DNA of 64,000 bases from Lachnospiraceae bacterium. Lineage in GTDB: Bacteria; Bacillota; Clostridia; Lachnospirales; Lachnospiraceae. The DNA lies in NCBI GenBank assembly GCA_017527205.1, contig JAFXQK010000078.1, positions 1-64,000 on the forward strand. Reading direction: 5' to 3'. The stretch's first letter is position 1. Each line of letters begins with the position of its first letter. Made by a program: the position numbers and the translations under genes. The notes under the pieces are model-generated. The model searched no databases and was not told where the DNA came from. It was given only the letters and a program-made list of their open reading frames with translations. Of the stretch, positions 42,561 through 50,827 are shown in pieces.

Positions 42561-43469
42561 TTATCGCACCTCCTTGTATTTCAAAAGCTCCTTTACATAA
42601 GCTTCTCCATACCTTGAAAGCACTCCGCTCCTTCTGGTAATGAATCCGATCACCAGAGGATCCTCCTCCACAAGCTTTACGGACACCATGCCCTTAAGTA
42701 TGGCGTCCTCCTCCGCAAGCATGCCTGATCCCACGGAATAGCCTCCGAGCTGCGCAATGAGCTCCATCGTGGTCGCCCGGTCATCCGAACGGATCATCTT
42801 CGCGAAGTCATAATCTCCCATTGCTTCCTCCGTTAGGTAAAAGGGATCATCCTCTCCCTGATCGAAAGAAACGCAGGGGTAATCCTGTAGCTCCGAGAGA
42901 GAAATATCCTTGCGGTCTGCAAAGGGGTGTCCCTTCCAAAAATAGGCATAAGTATCACGTTTCATCAGAGGTACAAACTCTAACTGATATTCCTTTAATA
43001 GCTTCTTAATCACAGGCTCGTTGGCTCCGGAATAAGAGACGATCCCTACCTCACTCTTTAAGGATCTGACATTTTCCAAAACCTCCAGCGTTTTCGTCTC
43101 ATGAAAAGAAAAATCATACTTTTCCGGAGCAAGTCTTGACAACACCGCGGAGAATGCCTTAATGGCAAAATTATAATGCTGTGAGGAAACGGAAAAGCGT
43201 TCCTTTTCGCGTCCGACGTTCAAATAGCGCTCCTCCAGGATTTCATACTGCCCCACGGCCTTTTTTGCATAAATTACGAACTCTCTCCCCTCGTCGGTCA
43301 AGATGATGCCCTTGTTGGAGCGCTCGAAAATAAGGATGCCCAGTTCATCCTCCAGTTCTCGAATACTGGCGGATAGTGCAGGTTGGGAAACATATAATCT
43401 GGTGGCAGCCTCTCTCATGGAGGAAGAAGCTGCTATGGCTAATACATATTTTAACTGATTGACGTTCAT
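42561..43469 (-). CDS. LysR family transcriptional regulator
   Basis: A 302-residue regulator. The N-terminal winged helix-turn-helix (MNVNQLKYVLAIAASSSMRE, then AATRLYVSQPALSASIRELE) is followed by a linker helix and a periplasmic-binding-protein-like effector domain (about 90-295; PCVSFDQGEDDPFYLTEEA). It is co-oriented with the C-S lyase gene upstream (30-nt gap) and with the GST/opp operon downstream, so it probably controls one or both. CysB-like sulfur control is plausible from context, but the effector cannot be read from sequence. Confidence 0.92.
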   Translation of the reverse strand: MNVNQLKYVLAIAASSSMREAATRLYVSQPALSASIRELEDELGILIFERSNKGIILTDEGREFVIYAKKAVGQYEILEERYLNVGREKERFSVSSQHYNFAIKAFSAVLSRLAPEKYDFSFHETKTLEVLENVRSLKSEVGIVSYSGANEPVIKKLLKEYQLEFVPLMKRDTYAYFWKGHPFADRKDISLSELQDYPCVSFDQGEDDPFYLTEEAMGDYDFAKMIRSDDRATTMELIAQLGGYSVGSGMLAEEDAILKGMVSVKLVEEDPLVIGFITRRSGVLSRYGEAYVKELLKYKEVR

Positions 43470-43499
43470 ACTGTTCCTCCCTGTTCCAGGTAACTCTTT

Positions 43500-44711
43500 T
43501 TAAGCGCTTTGCGTTACTTTTAACTCTGAAATGGCTTTCTTGATGCGCTCAAGTGCCTCTGTCAAGGTTGCTCTGCTCGTGGCCAAATTGATCCTCTGAA
43601 AACCAGAGCCTTGCTTTCCAAAGATGGCGCCATCATCAAGCCAAAGCTTTGCCTTATGAATGATCAGATCCGACAAGCCCTGATCGCAAAGTCCAAGGGA
43701 TCGGAAATTCAGCCAAACGAGATAGGTGCCTTCCGGCTCTATGACCTGCACCTCCGGAATCTCATTTGCAAGATACTCCTTTAAGAATTTCAGATTCTCC
43801 TGAATATAGTTCCAAGCTGCATGATACCACTCATTTCCGTGAAGATAAGCTGCCTTGCAGGCCACCACGCCAAAGGTATTTAATTGACTGTAGCCCGCTG
43901 CGCCGATCTGTGCACGCAACCTTCTTCGCAGTTTTTGATCAGGCACGAGAATGTTTGCGATTTGTAGGCCCGCCAAATTAAAGGTCTTACTTACGGAGGT
44001 GCAGGTAATACAAAAGTCCTTCGCCCTCTCATCTGCCAAAAGAAATGGTATGTGTTCATGTCCTGGATAAACAAAGTCTTCATGGATTTCATCGCTTACG
44101 ACAATCACGCCATGCTTAACGCAAATGTCAGCCAGTCTTCCAAGCTCCTCCTTCGTCCACACCCTTCCTACGGGATTGTGCGGACTGCATAGCATAAAGA
44201 GCTTGATCTGATAATCTATGATCTTTTGTTCAAAATCCTCAAAGTCAACGGCATAATGCTTGCCATCAAAGATTAAGTCATTGCTGATCACCTTTCGTCC
44301 GTTATCCTGAACAACCTCCATTAGCGGATAATAAACCGGTTGCTGGATCAGTACGTAATCTCCCTCCTGCGTGTACGCCTTCACGGCAGCTGCAAGGGCA
44401 AATACGACGCCTGGCGTCTTTAATACCCAGCGTGGTTCCACGGTGAGACCATGCTTCTCCTTCATCCAACCTGCGAGCGCCTCAAAATAATCGTCCCGCG
44501 TCTCCGTATAGCCAAAGATGCCGTGCTCCGCACGCTCCTTTAACGCATCTAAGATGAAACTGGAGGTGCGAAAATCCATGTCTGCCACCCAAAGAGGCAA
44601 CACGTCCGAGGGCTTTCCTCGCCTTATGGCAAAGTCATATTTCAGACTGTCAGTGTCTCTTCTTTCTATTCTTGTGTCAAAATCTAAATTTCTCTCCCTC
44701 TCATCACTCAT
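43500..44711 (-). CDS. MalY/PatB-type cystathionine beta-lyase (C-S lyase)
   Basis: A 403-residue fold-type I PLP enzyme. Hallmarks are LPLWVADMDFRTSSFILDAL near the N-terminus, LKTPGVVFALAAAVKAYT, CSPHNPVGRVWTKEEL, VSDEIHEDFVYPGH and the PLP lysine in TSVSKTFNLAGLQIANI (about 232). The family cleaves cystathionine and other Cys S-conjugates to thiol, pyruvate and ammonia. The start at 44711 is backed by AGGAGGCGAAAAGCC. It sits directly after the GNAT-transsulfuration fusion gene, in a set suited to release sulfur from S-substituted cysteines. Confidence 0.9.
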   Translation of the reverse strand: MSDERERNLDFDTRIERRDTDSLKYDFAIRRGKPSDVLPLWVADMDFRTSSFILDALKERAEHGIFGYTETRDDYFEALAGWMKEKHGLTVEPRWVLKTPGVVFALAAAVKAYTQEGDYVLIQQPVYYPLMEVVQDNGRKVISNDLIFDGKHYAVDFEDFEQKIIDYQIKLFMLCSPHNPVGRVWTKEELGRLADICVKHGVIVVSDEIHEDFVYPGHEHIPFLLADERAKDFCITCTSVSKTFNLAGLQIANILVPDQKLRRRLRAQIGAAGYSQLNTFGVVACKAAYLHGNEWYHAAWNYIQENLKFLKEYLANEIPEVQVIEPEGTYLVWLNFRSLGLCDQGLSDLIIHKAKLWLDDGAIFGKQGSGFQRINLATSRATLTEALERIKKAISELKVTQSA

Positions 44712-44754
44712 GGCTTTTCGCCTCCTGTCTTTTCATTCAGTCAATTCTAAATAA

Positions 44755-46449
44755 TTATGCAAATGACGCAAATGCCTGCTCCAGATCCGCAATCAGATCC
44801 TTTGCGTCCTCAATGCCTGCGGAGAGACGAAGCACCTGCTCCGTAATGCCATTTGCAAGTCTCTCAGCCTCCGGTACGTCCGCATGGGTCTGCGTCACCG
44901 GGTAGGTCAGCAGCGTCTCCGTTCCTCCAAGACTCTCTGCGAACGGGATCAGCTTTGTACTCTTTAATATGTGAAGCGCCAGCTCCTTACTCTCCAATTC
45001 GAAGGTCAGCATGGAACCAAATCCAGAGGCCTGCTTTTTACAGATCTCATGTCCCTCTGATCCGGGAAGTCCGGGATAGTATACCTTCTTTACCTTCGGA
45101 TTCTCGCTCAGCCACTTTGCGATGGCCTTTGCGTTTGCCTGTGCCTTCTCCATGCGGATCGGCAAGGTTTTAATGCCGCGCAGGATCAGCCAGCTGTCAA
45201 AGGGTGCCAATCCGGAGCCTACCGTCTTGATAAGGAACCTGAGCTTTTCCGAAATCTCCTTGGAACCCGTTACGATAAATCCGGCCAACGTATCATTATG
45301 TCCGCCAAGGAACTTTGTGCCGCTATGGATCACGATGTCTGCTCCAAGCGCAAGCGGATGCTGGAAATAGGGCGTTAGGAAGGTGTTGTCAACGATGAGC
45401 AGAAGCCCTCTCCTCTTTGCAATTTCTGCCACCTTACGGATGTCGGTCACGTTCATCATGGGGTTTGTCGGCGTCTCAATAAAGATAGCCTTCGTACGCT
45501 CATTTATGAAGCTCTCAACATTCTCCTTGCTACAGTTGACATGTGAAAAGGTGATGCCATTTTTCTCACACACATGATGAAAAAGTCTGATGCTTCCGCC
45601 GTAGAGATCGGCCTCCGTGATCAGGTGATCCCCTGGCCGAAACAGCTCCATCAGGGCCGTAATCGCCGCCATGCCGGTGGAGAATGCCAAAGCATCCACG
45701 CCCCCCTCAAGGGAGGCCACTACCTTTTCAACCTGCGCCCTGGTTGGATTCTGCAGACGACTATAGTCAAAGCCAGTGCTCTTTCCCACTTCAGGATGTT
45801 CGAAGGTTGCAGACTGATAGATCGGAAAGCTGACGGCACCCGTGACGTCACCGGAAAACTTCTCATGATTTCCATAGACACACTTCGTGGCAAATCCCAG
45901 CTCTCCCTTTTTCTCTTCCCTAGGATCGCTTGCCCAGCTTTCTCCAAACTGTACCGGATCTAAGTATTTTTCTACGAGCACACAGACAAAGTCTGGCTTA
46001 AAGCCTGCAGGTCTGGGCTTATGTGGTCTCTTATGCACGTCATATTCATTGGGAGATACGTCCGGGTTAAACACATATCCGCATTTTTCATAAAAGCCTC
46101 TGGCGCGATCCTGACTGGAGATCACGACGTGAGAAATACCACGCTCCGCAATCCATTTTTCTGCCGCTTCAATCATCACACGCCCATAACCGCCCTTTTG
46201 TTTTTCTCGAATGGTGCAGACGCGTTCAATCTTCGCAACGTCAGCTCTGGGATAGGCGATGCGAAGCCCTGAGACAGGTTTATGATCCTCTACGACCAAA
46301 ATTCCCTGAAAATCTTCCCTTCCGCCATCACCGTTAAATTCCATTTCCACGGGAATGTTTTGTCCAAAGCAAAACGCGTCCGTACGGATATAGTTGTAAG
46401 CATGAAATTGCCACTCTGGTGAATTCTTTGTTACTCTGTAAACTTCCAT
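44755..46449 (-). CDS. GNAT acetyltransferase fused to cystathionine gamma-synthase/lyase-type enzyme
   Basis: A 564-residue two-domain protein. Residues about 1-165 form a GNAT N-acetyltransferase (acetyl-CoA loop REKQKGGYGRVMIEAAEKWI; DRARGFYEKCGYVF). About 175-564 form a full Cys/Met-metabolism PLP enzyme (FSGDVTGAVSFPIYQSATFE, YSRLQNPTRAQVEK, PLP Lys in IHSGTKFLGGHNDTLAGF, LRLSAGIEDAKDLIADLEQA). Normal families are ~150 and ~380 residues, so this is a true in-frame fusion, not read-through. In Bacillus, GNAT enzymes of S-substituted-cysteine salvage work with an M20 deacetylase, and an M20 gene lies 15 nt upstream; a similar pathway is inferred. Confidence 0.9.
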   Translation of the reverse strand: MEVYRVTKNSPEWQFHAYNYIRTDAFCFGQNIPVEMEFNGDGGREDFQGILVVEDHKPVSGLRIAYPRADVAKIERVCTIREKQKGGYGRVMIEAAEKWIAERGISHVVISSQDRARGFYEKCGYVFNPDVSPNEYDVHKRPHKPRPAGFKPDFVCVLVEKYLDPVQFGESWASDPREEKKGELGFATKCVYGNHEKFSGDVTGAVSFPIYQSATFEHPEVGKSTGFDYSRLQNPTRAQVEKVVASLEGGVDALAFSTGMAAITALMELFRPGDHLITEADLYGGSIRLFHHVCEKNGITFSHVNCSKENVESFINERTKAIFIETPTNPMMNVTDIRKVAEIAKRRGLLLIVDNTFLTPYFQHPLALGADIVIHSGTKFLGGHNDTLAGFIVTGSKEISEKLRFLIKTVGSGLAPFDSWLILRGIKTLPIRMEKAQANAKAIAKWLSENPKVKKVYYPGLPGSEGHEICKKQASGFGSMLTFELESKELALHILKSTKLIPFAESLGGTETLLTYPVTQTHADVPEAERLANGITEQVLRLSAGIEDAKDLIADLEQAFASFA

Positions 46450-46464
46450 GTTGCCACCCTCTTT

Positions 46465-47616
46465 TCATTCAATCATTAATCCAAGTGTTAACCTTGCTGC
46501 TTTTTCCAGCTCATAAAGCGCTGTATATTCCTGTGTGGTATGGCATTTTTCCATTGCACAGGCAAGAACAATCGTTTCAATGCCATGTTCATTGAGCCGG
46601 TTCGCATCGCTGCCGCCATAGGTGGTAATGCATTCCGGCTTACCATGTCGGACTTCCTCCTGCGCCACCTTTTGAAATCGCTTTACCACATTTTTATCTT
46701 CCGAAACATGATAGGAATGAATATGCTCCGTCACCGTATACTTCACCGTACCACCATGCTTTTTTGCCGCCTTATCAAAAATCTCTCGAATCAGCTCTGC
46801 CTCACAGAGTGCCTTTTCATGCTCCAGTCCCCGAATCTCTCCGTGAATCTCCACAAACTCCGGAACAATGTTCCGTCCGCTTCCGCCTTGAATGATTCCA
46901 AAATTCACGGTCAAATCATTGTAGACTCTTCCCGTCCGAATGTTAGCGAGTGCATCTGCCGCGATGCTTAAAGCGTTGATGCCAAGCTCTGGTGCAAAGC
47001 CTGCGTGAGCTGCCTTGCCTTCGATTTCGATCTTTGTTGATAAAATGGAAGGTGCCGCGTTTGCCGCTCTTCCAACCGGTCCATCGAGATCTAAGACATA
47101 CCCCTCCTTTGCATGTAACCTATCATATTCCACAAATCGGCTCCCCTCACAATAGGGTTCCTCGGAAACCGTAATCAAGACCTCTATGTCTGGGTGTGCT
47201 AATTGTTTCTCCCGAATCACCGTCAAGGCCTCCAGAATCGATACCAGACCTGACACATCATCTGCACCAAGCACCGTCGTTCCATCGGAGGTGATGATTC
47301 CATCCTCATGCAATATGGCCTTCTTTCCAATTCCAGGCTTTACCGTATCTAAATGAGAAGAAAACAGAATGGGATCCCCTCCCTTTGTTCCTTTGAGATA
47401 TGCGTAGATATTCGATGCCGTCTCCTTCGATTCAGGATGCTCCTTAGCGATCTTCTCTCTCGCATGATCCTCTTCTACGACAAGCCCCAGGCTCCGCAAC
47501 CTTTCCTTTACATACTCAGCGATCTTTCTTTCATGAAAGGATTCTGCATCAAAAGCCGTCAGACGCAAGAATTCTTTTAGAATTCTGTCCCGATCTACCT
47601 TCGCTTGTTCTGCCAT
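46465..47616 (-). CDS. M20 family metallopeptidase (PepT-like)
   Basis: A 383-residue di-zinc hydrolase with metal ligands in LFSSHLDTVKPG (His/Asp, about 82), GADDVSGLVSILEAL, the catalytic Glu pair SEEPYCEGS, a dimerisation domain (about 190-300; GKAAHAGFAPELGINAL) and TTYGGSDANRLN near the C-terminus. PepT-type enzymes cleave tripeptides; others of the clan deacylate N-acyl amino acids, and both fit here. It is the first gene of the operon with the GNAT-PLP fusion, C-S lyase and LysR, behind a Cys-codon leader and an Rrf2-type operator. Start ATG 47616 is preceded by GGGGGTAACGT. Confidence 0.9.
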   Translation of the reverse strand: MAEQAKVDRDRILKEFLRLTAFDAESFHERKIAEYVKERLRSLGLVVEEDHAREKIAKEHPESKETASNIYAYLKGTKGGDPILFSSHLDTVKPGIGKKAILHEDGIITSDGTTVLGADDVSGLVSILEALTVIREKQLAHPDIEVLITVSEEPYCEGSRFVEYDRLHAKEGYVLDLDGPVGRAANAAPSILSTKIEIEGKAAHAGFAPELGINALSIAADALANIRTGRVYNDLTVNFGIIQGGSGRNIVPEFVEIHGEIRGLEHEKALCEAELIREIFDKAAKKHGGTVKYTVTEHIHSYHVSEDKNVVKRFQKVAQEEVRHGKPECITTYGGSDANRLNEHGIETIVLACAMEKCHTTQEYTALYELEKAARLTLGLMIE

Positions 47617-47736
47617 ACGTTACCCCCTTTCCCAATGTCTGCTTCGCAGCCGCTTGTTTTCCTTCCTCGCTACATAAATTAAGCCCGAGATAAATAACTC
47701 CCGGGCTCATGGCTGACATGCTATTTTCATTCGCAT
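47617..47736 (-). promoter_or_regulatory. M20-operon leader: hairpin and dispersed repeat copy
   Basis: After the leader ORF the minus strand has AGCCCGGGAG (47698-47707) pairing with CTCGGGCT (47682-47689) in a 9-bp stem, followed only by TTAATTTAT, a weak U-tract. The 31-bp dispersed repeat copy (47641-47671) with its CTGC-TTC-GCAG mini-hairpin follows before the M20 start codon. Confidence 0.65.
47641..47671. repeat. 31-bp dispersed repeat, second copy
   Basis: 28 of 31 positions match 13212-13242 (GCTTCGC..., CGCTTGTTTTC, TTCCTCGCT). It includes the mini-hairpin CTGC-TTC-GCAG at 47639-47649. Confidence 0.75.
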
Positions 47737-47847
47737 TTACAAAAGGCGCACGCTATCGAACGCCCCAGCCAATCTTCGTGCCCGGGTATCATACATTCGA
47801 CAGCAACACATGACGATATTCAGTTGATAGCGATGAAGTTTTGTCAT
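47737..47847 (-). CDS. Cys-rich leader peptide of the M20/C-S lyase operon (uORF, 36 codons)
   Basis: ATG 47847, stop TAA 47737-47739, with GGAAGGAGACGCAAAACA before the start. The peptide MTKLHRYQLNIVMCCCRMYD continues with RRLAGAF. Three consecutive Cys codons TGT TGC TGT lie at 47800-47808; CCCGGG follows 13 nt later (47781-47786), and TGGCTGGGGCGTTCG at 47757-47771. Order, spacing and these blocks match the metY leader although the rest of the peptide differs. That pattern argues for selection on the Cys run and the RNA structure. Attenuation in response to Cys-tRNA charging is inferred. Confidence 0.82.
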   Translation of the reverse strand: MTKLHRYQLNIVMCCCRMYDTRARRLAGAFDSVRLL

Positions 47848-47879
47848 TGTTTTGCGTCTCCTTCCAATTTGATAAGTGC

Positions 47880-47913
47880 ATATTATCACTATTTGCCTAC
47901 TATGTCAATAGGT
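47880..47913 (-). promoter_or_regulatory. M20-operon promoter with Rrf2-type operator
   Basis: On the minus strand: -35 TTGACA (47903-47908), 17-bp spacer, -10 TAATAT (47880-47885). The operator ACCTATTGACATAGTAGGC (47895-47913) is identical to that of metY, and the spacer sequences are also alike. Confidence 0.88.
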
Positions 47914-47926
47914 TTTATAAACATTT

Positions 47927-48373
47927 TTAAATAACATACATATCCCAGCCGCGAATGCTCTTATTACGGCATTCTATAAGGAATTCACTGAGCGTTTTCC
48001 CCTTTGCGAAATCCGAAAGATTTTTATTGATTTTTTCCCACAGGCATTCATTGATACAGCCGCGCAGCGCGCCGTCTCCCTCCTCCCTTGGTGACTCCAT
48101 CTCTGCCAAAATACTGTCATCCAGCGCATTAAATACGTCCGCCAGCAAAACCTCTTCCGCCGGCTTTCCCAGGCGATATCCGCCGCGAAGACCCTTTTGC
48201 GCTTTGATCAGACCGGCCTGGCGAAGCTGCGGCAGTATCTGCTCCAAATACTTCTGAGAGATTTTCTGTCTGTCCGCTATCTCTGTCGTTGAGACGCTCT
48301 CACCATTCTCGGAATGAATTGCAATATCTACCAGAGCCATAAGCCCATATTCTACCCTTGTTGATACCCTCAT
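47927..48373 (-). CDS. Rrf2 family transcriptional regulator (end of suf operon)
   Basis: A 148-residue winged-helix regulator: MRVSTRVEYGLMALVDIAIH, EIADRQKISQKYLEQILPQL (recognition region), GLRGGYRLGKPAEEVLLADV. Cysteines in the C-terminal part occur as RGCINECLWEKIN (C-x3-C), not the three-cysteine IscR pattern, so it may be a CymR-like or atypical Fe-S sensor. It is the last gene of the suf operon, 18 nt after sufU, and the M20-operon operator lies 14 nt past its stop codon. It is one of two candidate readers of the shared operator. Confidence 0.9.
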   Translation of the reverse strand: MRVSTRVEYGLMALVDIAIHSENGESVSTTEIADRQKISQKYLEQILPQLRQAGLIKAQKGLRGGYRLGKPAEEVLLADVFNALDDSILAEMESPREEGDGALRGCINECLWEKINKNLSDFAKGKTLSEFLIECRNKSIRGWDMYVI

Positions 48374-48391
48374 GTTCCCTCCTTAATTATT

Positions 48392-48820
48392 TCACTTCGC
48401 GTTGTCATGTAGCAGTTGCTCTAGCGTATGCCACGCCAGGACTGCACATTTTACGCGCGCCGGCATGTGCGATACGTCCGTAAGTGCTCCTGCTTCCTCC
48501 AGCTCTTCGATTTCATCCTCCGTTGCTTCCCCTTTGATCATGCGAAGGAAAATGTCAGTCAGGCGAATCGCCTCCTCCTTCCTCTTTCCGATGATCAAAT
48601 CCAGCATGATGTCCGCAGATGCCTGTGAGATGGCGCAGCCATCACCAAGATAGGCTCCATCCTTGATCACTCCGTCTTCCATCTGCAGTTTTAAGGTAAT
48701 GTCATCCCCACAGTTTGGATTAATCCCTCTGTGCTCACAGCCTGCACAGCCAAGCTCATGCTTATGTGTAGGGTATAAATTGTGATCATTGATGATCTCA
48801 CGATAAAAACTATTCTGCAT
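48392..48820 (-). CDS. sufU: Fe-S assembly sulfur-transfer / scaffold protein SufU
   Basis: A 142-residue zinc-dependent sulfurtransferase that accepts persulfide from SufS. Zinc and active-site ligands are visible in NPNCGDDITLKL (Cys, Asp), LGDGCAISQASADIM (Cys) and ARVKCAVLAWHTLEQLL (Cys). The Gram-positive insert between the second and third cysteines (ATEDEIEELEEAGALTD) separates it from IscU. Its start overlaps sufS by 11 nt. Confidence 0.93.
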   Translation of the reverse strand: MQNSFYREIINDHNLYPTHKHELGCAGCEHRGINPNCGDDITLKLQMEDGVIKDGAYLGDGCAISQASADIMLDLIIGKRKEEAIRLTDIFLRMIKGEATEDEIEELEEAGALTDVSHMPARVKCAVLAWHTLEQLLHDNAK

Positions 48821-50027
48821 AGCCCATTCTCCTTCGCAAAGACCTGATACTCTCCCCGAGCCTTATGATCTCCTCCTCCGTATTGTAAAACGCAATGCTG
48901 ACACGTGCCGTAGAATTCACCTTTAGTTCCTTCATCAAAACCTGCGCACAATGATGTCCCGCGCGAACGCAAACATCATCTGCGCTTAGAATCTCCGCAA
49001 TGTCATGGGGATGCACGCCCTCTACCATAAAAGAGAAAATTCCGTGATGCGATGCTGCATCCTTCGCCCCCAAAATGGTGACATGCGGAATCTCGCTCAA
49101 CGTCCGAAACGTAAGCTCGCCCAATTCCTCTTCCCGTTTTACAATCTTCTCAAATCCAATGTTTTCATAATACTGAATTGCCGCCGCAAGGCCCGCTGCC
49201 CCAGCGCCATTCACCGTTCCCGCCTCGAATTTATGCGGCAGCTCCGCCCAGGTGGCTTCCTCCTTACCGACATACTCGATCATCTCACCACCATATAAAA
49301 ACGGCGGCATCCTATCCAGCAGTTCTTTCCTCCCATAGAGAACGCCAATCCCCATGGGGCCAAGCATCTTATGTCCCGAAAATGCCAAAAAATCAACGCC
49401 TAAGTCGTTTACGTCAACCGGCACGTGTGGTACGCCCTGCGCACCATCACAGACAAAGACTGCTCCGACCTCGTGCGCGATCCGTGCAAACTTCTTGACG
49501 TCATTCCTTGTTCCAAGCACGTTTGAGATCAGCGTCATCGAAACCAGCTTTGTCTTTTCAGAAAGTGCTCTTCGAAATGCGTCCTCCGTGATCCTTCCGT
49601 TTTCATCAATCTCAATCCACTGTAATTTTAGTCTCTTTTTTTTCGCTAATTGCTGCCATGGAATAAGATTGCTGTGGTGCTCCAAAACGGAGATGGCAAT
49701 CTCGTCTCCCTCCTGCAAAAGTGATCCATAGCTGTATGCAAGTAAGTTCAGGCTTTCCGTGCTGTTTCTGGTAAAAACGATCTCCTCCGTGCTCCTCGCG
49801 CCGATAAATGCTCTCACGACTTCACGAGCATCCTCATAGATATCCGTGGCCTTCTGAGAGAGTTCATACAATCCTCTTAGTGGATTCGCATTTGCCTCCT
49901 CATAGAATCTCTTTTCCGCAAGGAGAACTCTCTCCGGACGCTGCGTTGTCGCCGCATTATCTAAATACGCGACATTCGGATAGTTTTGAAACAGCGGGAA
50001 GTCCCTGCGTATTTCCTTTATGTCCAT
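48810..50027 (-). CDS. sufS: Cysteine desulfurase SufS
   Basis: A 405-residue group II PLP cysteine desulfurase supplying sulfur for Fe-S clusters. It has NAATTQRPERVLLAEKRFY, TRNSTESLNLLAY, EHHSNLIPWQQ, the PLP lysine in FLAFSGHKMLGPMGIGVLYG (about 223), and the persulfide-forming Cys in DVCVRAGHHCAQVLM (about 360). It overlaps sufD by 10 nt upstream and sufU by 11 nt downstream. Its cysteine use explains why the suf operon shares an operator with cysteine-acquisition genes. Confidence 0.96.
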   Translation of the reverse strand: MDIKEIRRDFPLFQNYPNVAYLDNAATTQRPERVLLAEKRFYEEANANPLRGLYELSQKATDIYEDAREVVRAFIGARSTEEIVFTRNSTESLNLLAYSYGSLLQEGDEIAISVLEHHSNLIPWQQLAKKKRLKLQWIEIDENGRITEDAFRRALSEKTKLVSMTLISNVLGTRNDVKKFARIAHEVGAVFVCDGAQGVPHVPVDVNDLGVDFLAFSGHKMLGPMGIGVLYGRKELLDRMPPFLYGGEMIEYVGKEEATWAELPHKFEAGTVNGAGAAGLAAAIQYYENIGFEKIVKREEELGELTFRTLSEIPHVTILGAKDAASHHGIFSFMVEGVHPHDIAEILSADDVCVRAGHHCAQVLMKELKVNSTARVSIAFYNTEEEIIRLGESIRSLRRRMGYAE

Positions 50028-50827
50028 CCCTTCGCCTCCCTAATTGTTTGCTGAATGTCTTCCTCCGGAATCTGATGCAGGACGGCCTCAAGCTTTGCCC
50101 TGGACAAAAGCTCTAACGCCTGCGTTTCATCAATCCCTCTTGAGGCCATGTAATAAAGGAGCCTCTCCTCCGGCCTTCCAATGGTGGCGCCGTGATTTCC
50201 CACCACATCCTCCTCCGTGCAAAGAATCATTGGAACGCTCTGATTGTGCACGGTATCATCCAGCAATAAAACGTCTTCCGTCTCATTTCCGATGGAACCG
50301 GCGCATCCTCTGCGGAAGTCTATGGTACCACGCAGCAGCTTTCCAGCCTTCTTTGCCAATACGCCAAAGGATCGAATCCTGCTTTCGCTCTTCTTTCCAA
50401 GATGAATTGCCTCGCAGTTGACGTCGGCCTTTTCCTCATCCTTTAAGTCATATCCAAGATCTGCGGCAAATCTGCTTCCTTTTCCGGCAAGTTCCACGGA
50501 GACGTTATCATAGGTCTCTTTCCCGCCAAGGATGAATCGATGCCAGGTAAACTCCGCGCCATCCTCCAATCGCACACGCACGTCGGTAAAACAGCTTTTG
50601 GCCGCCTCACTCCTTCGAAGCAATATCAAATGGAGCTTTGCGTTTTCAGGCAGCTTTGCCTTGATCGAAAGCAGCGAACCATCATCCTCTAAAAAAACTG
50701 TTTTCGTTTCGCCCTTCGCGAGCGCGATCTCCTGCTCCTTTATCTCGTCAGGAAGAGTGACCTTTGTCCCTCCAACATGAAGCCAGCCAAAGGTTCCCGC
50801 GATCGGCTCATTGATGATCTTTTCCAT
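50018..50827 (-). CDS. sufD: Fe-S cluster assembly protein SufD
   Basis: A 269-residue SufB/D-family beta-helix protein, shorter than the usual ~400-residue SufD, with a reduced N-terminal region. It contains the late-family segment LLLDDTVHNQSVPMILCTEE, DVVGNHGATIGRPEERLLYY and MASRGIDETQALELLSRAKL. Partner of SufB and SufC in the SufBC2D scaffold. The start overlaps the sufB stop as TAATG. Confidence 0.9.
   Translation of the reverse strand: MEKIINEPIAGTFGWLHVGGTKVTLPDEIKEQEIALAKGETKTVFLEDDGSLLSIKAKLPENAKLHLILLRRSEAAKSCFTDVRVRLEDGAEFTWHRFILGGKETYDNVSVELAGKGSRFAADLGYDLKDEEKADVNCEAIHLGKKSESRIRSFGVLAKKAGKLLRGTIDFRRGCAGSIGNETEDVLLLDDTVHNQSVPMILCTEEDVVGNHGATIGRPEERLLYYMASRGIDETQALELLSRAKLEAVLHQIPEEDIQQTIREAKGWT

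Noticed and set aside
46450..46464. T-box-like AGGGTGGCAAC before the fusion gene
   Set aside because: The gap is only 15 nt; there is no specifier stem or antiterminator. It is simply the ribosome binding site.
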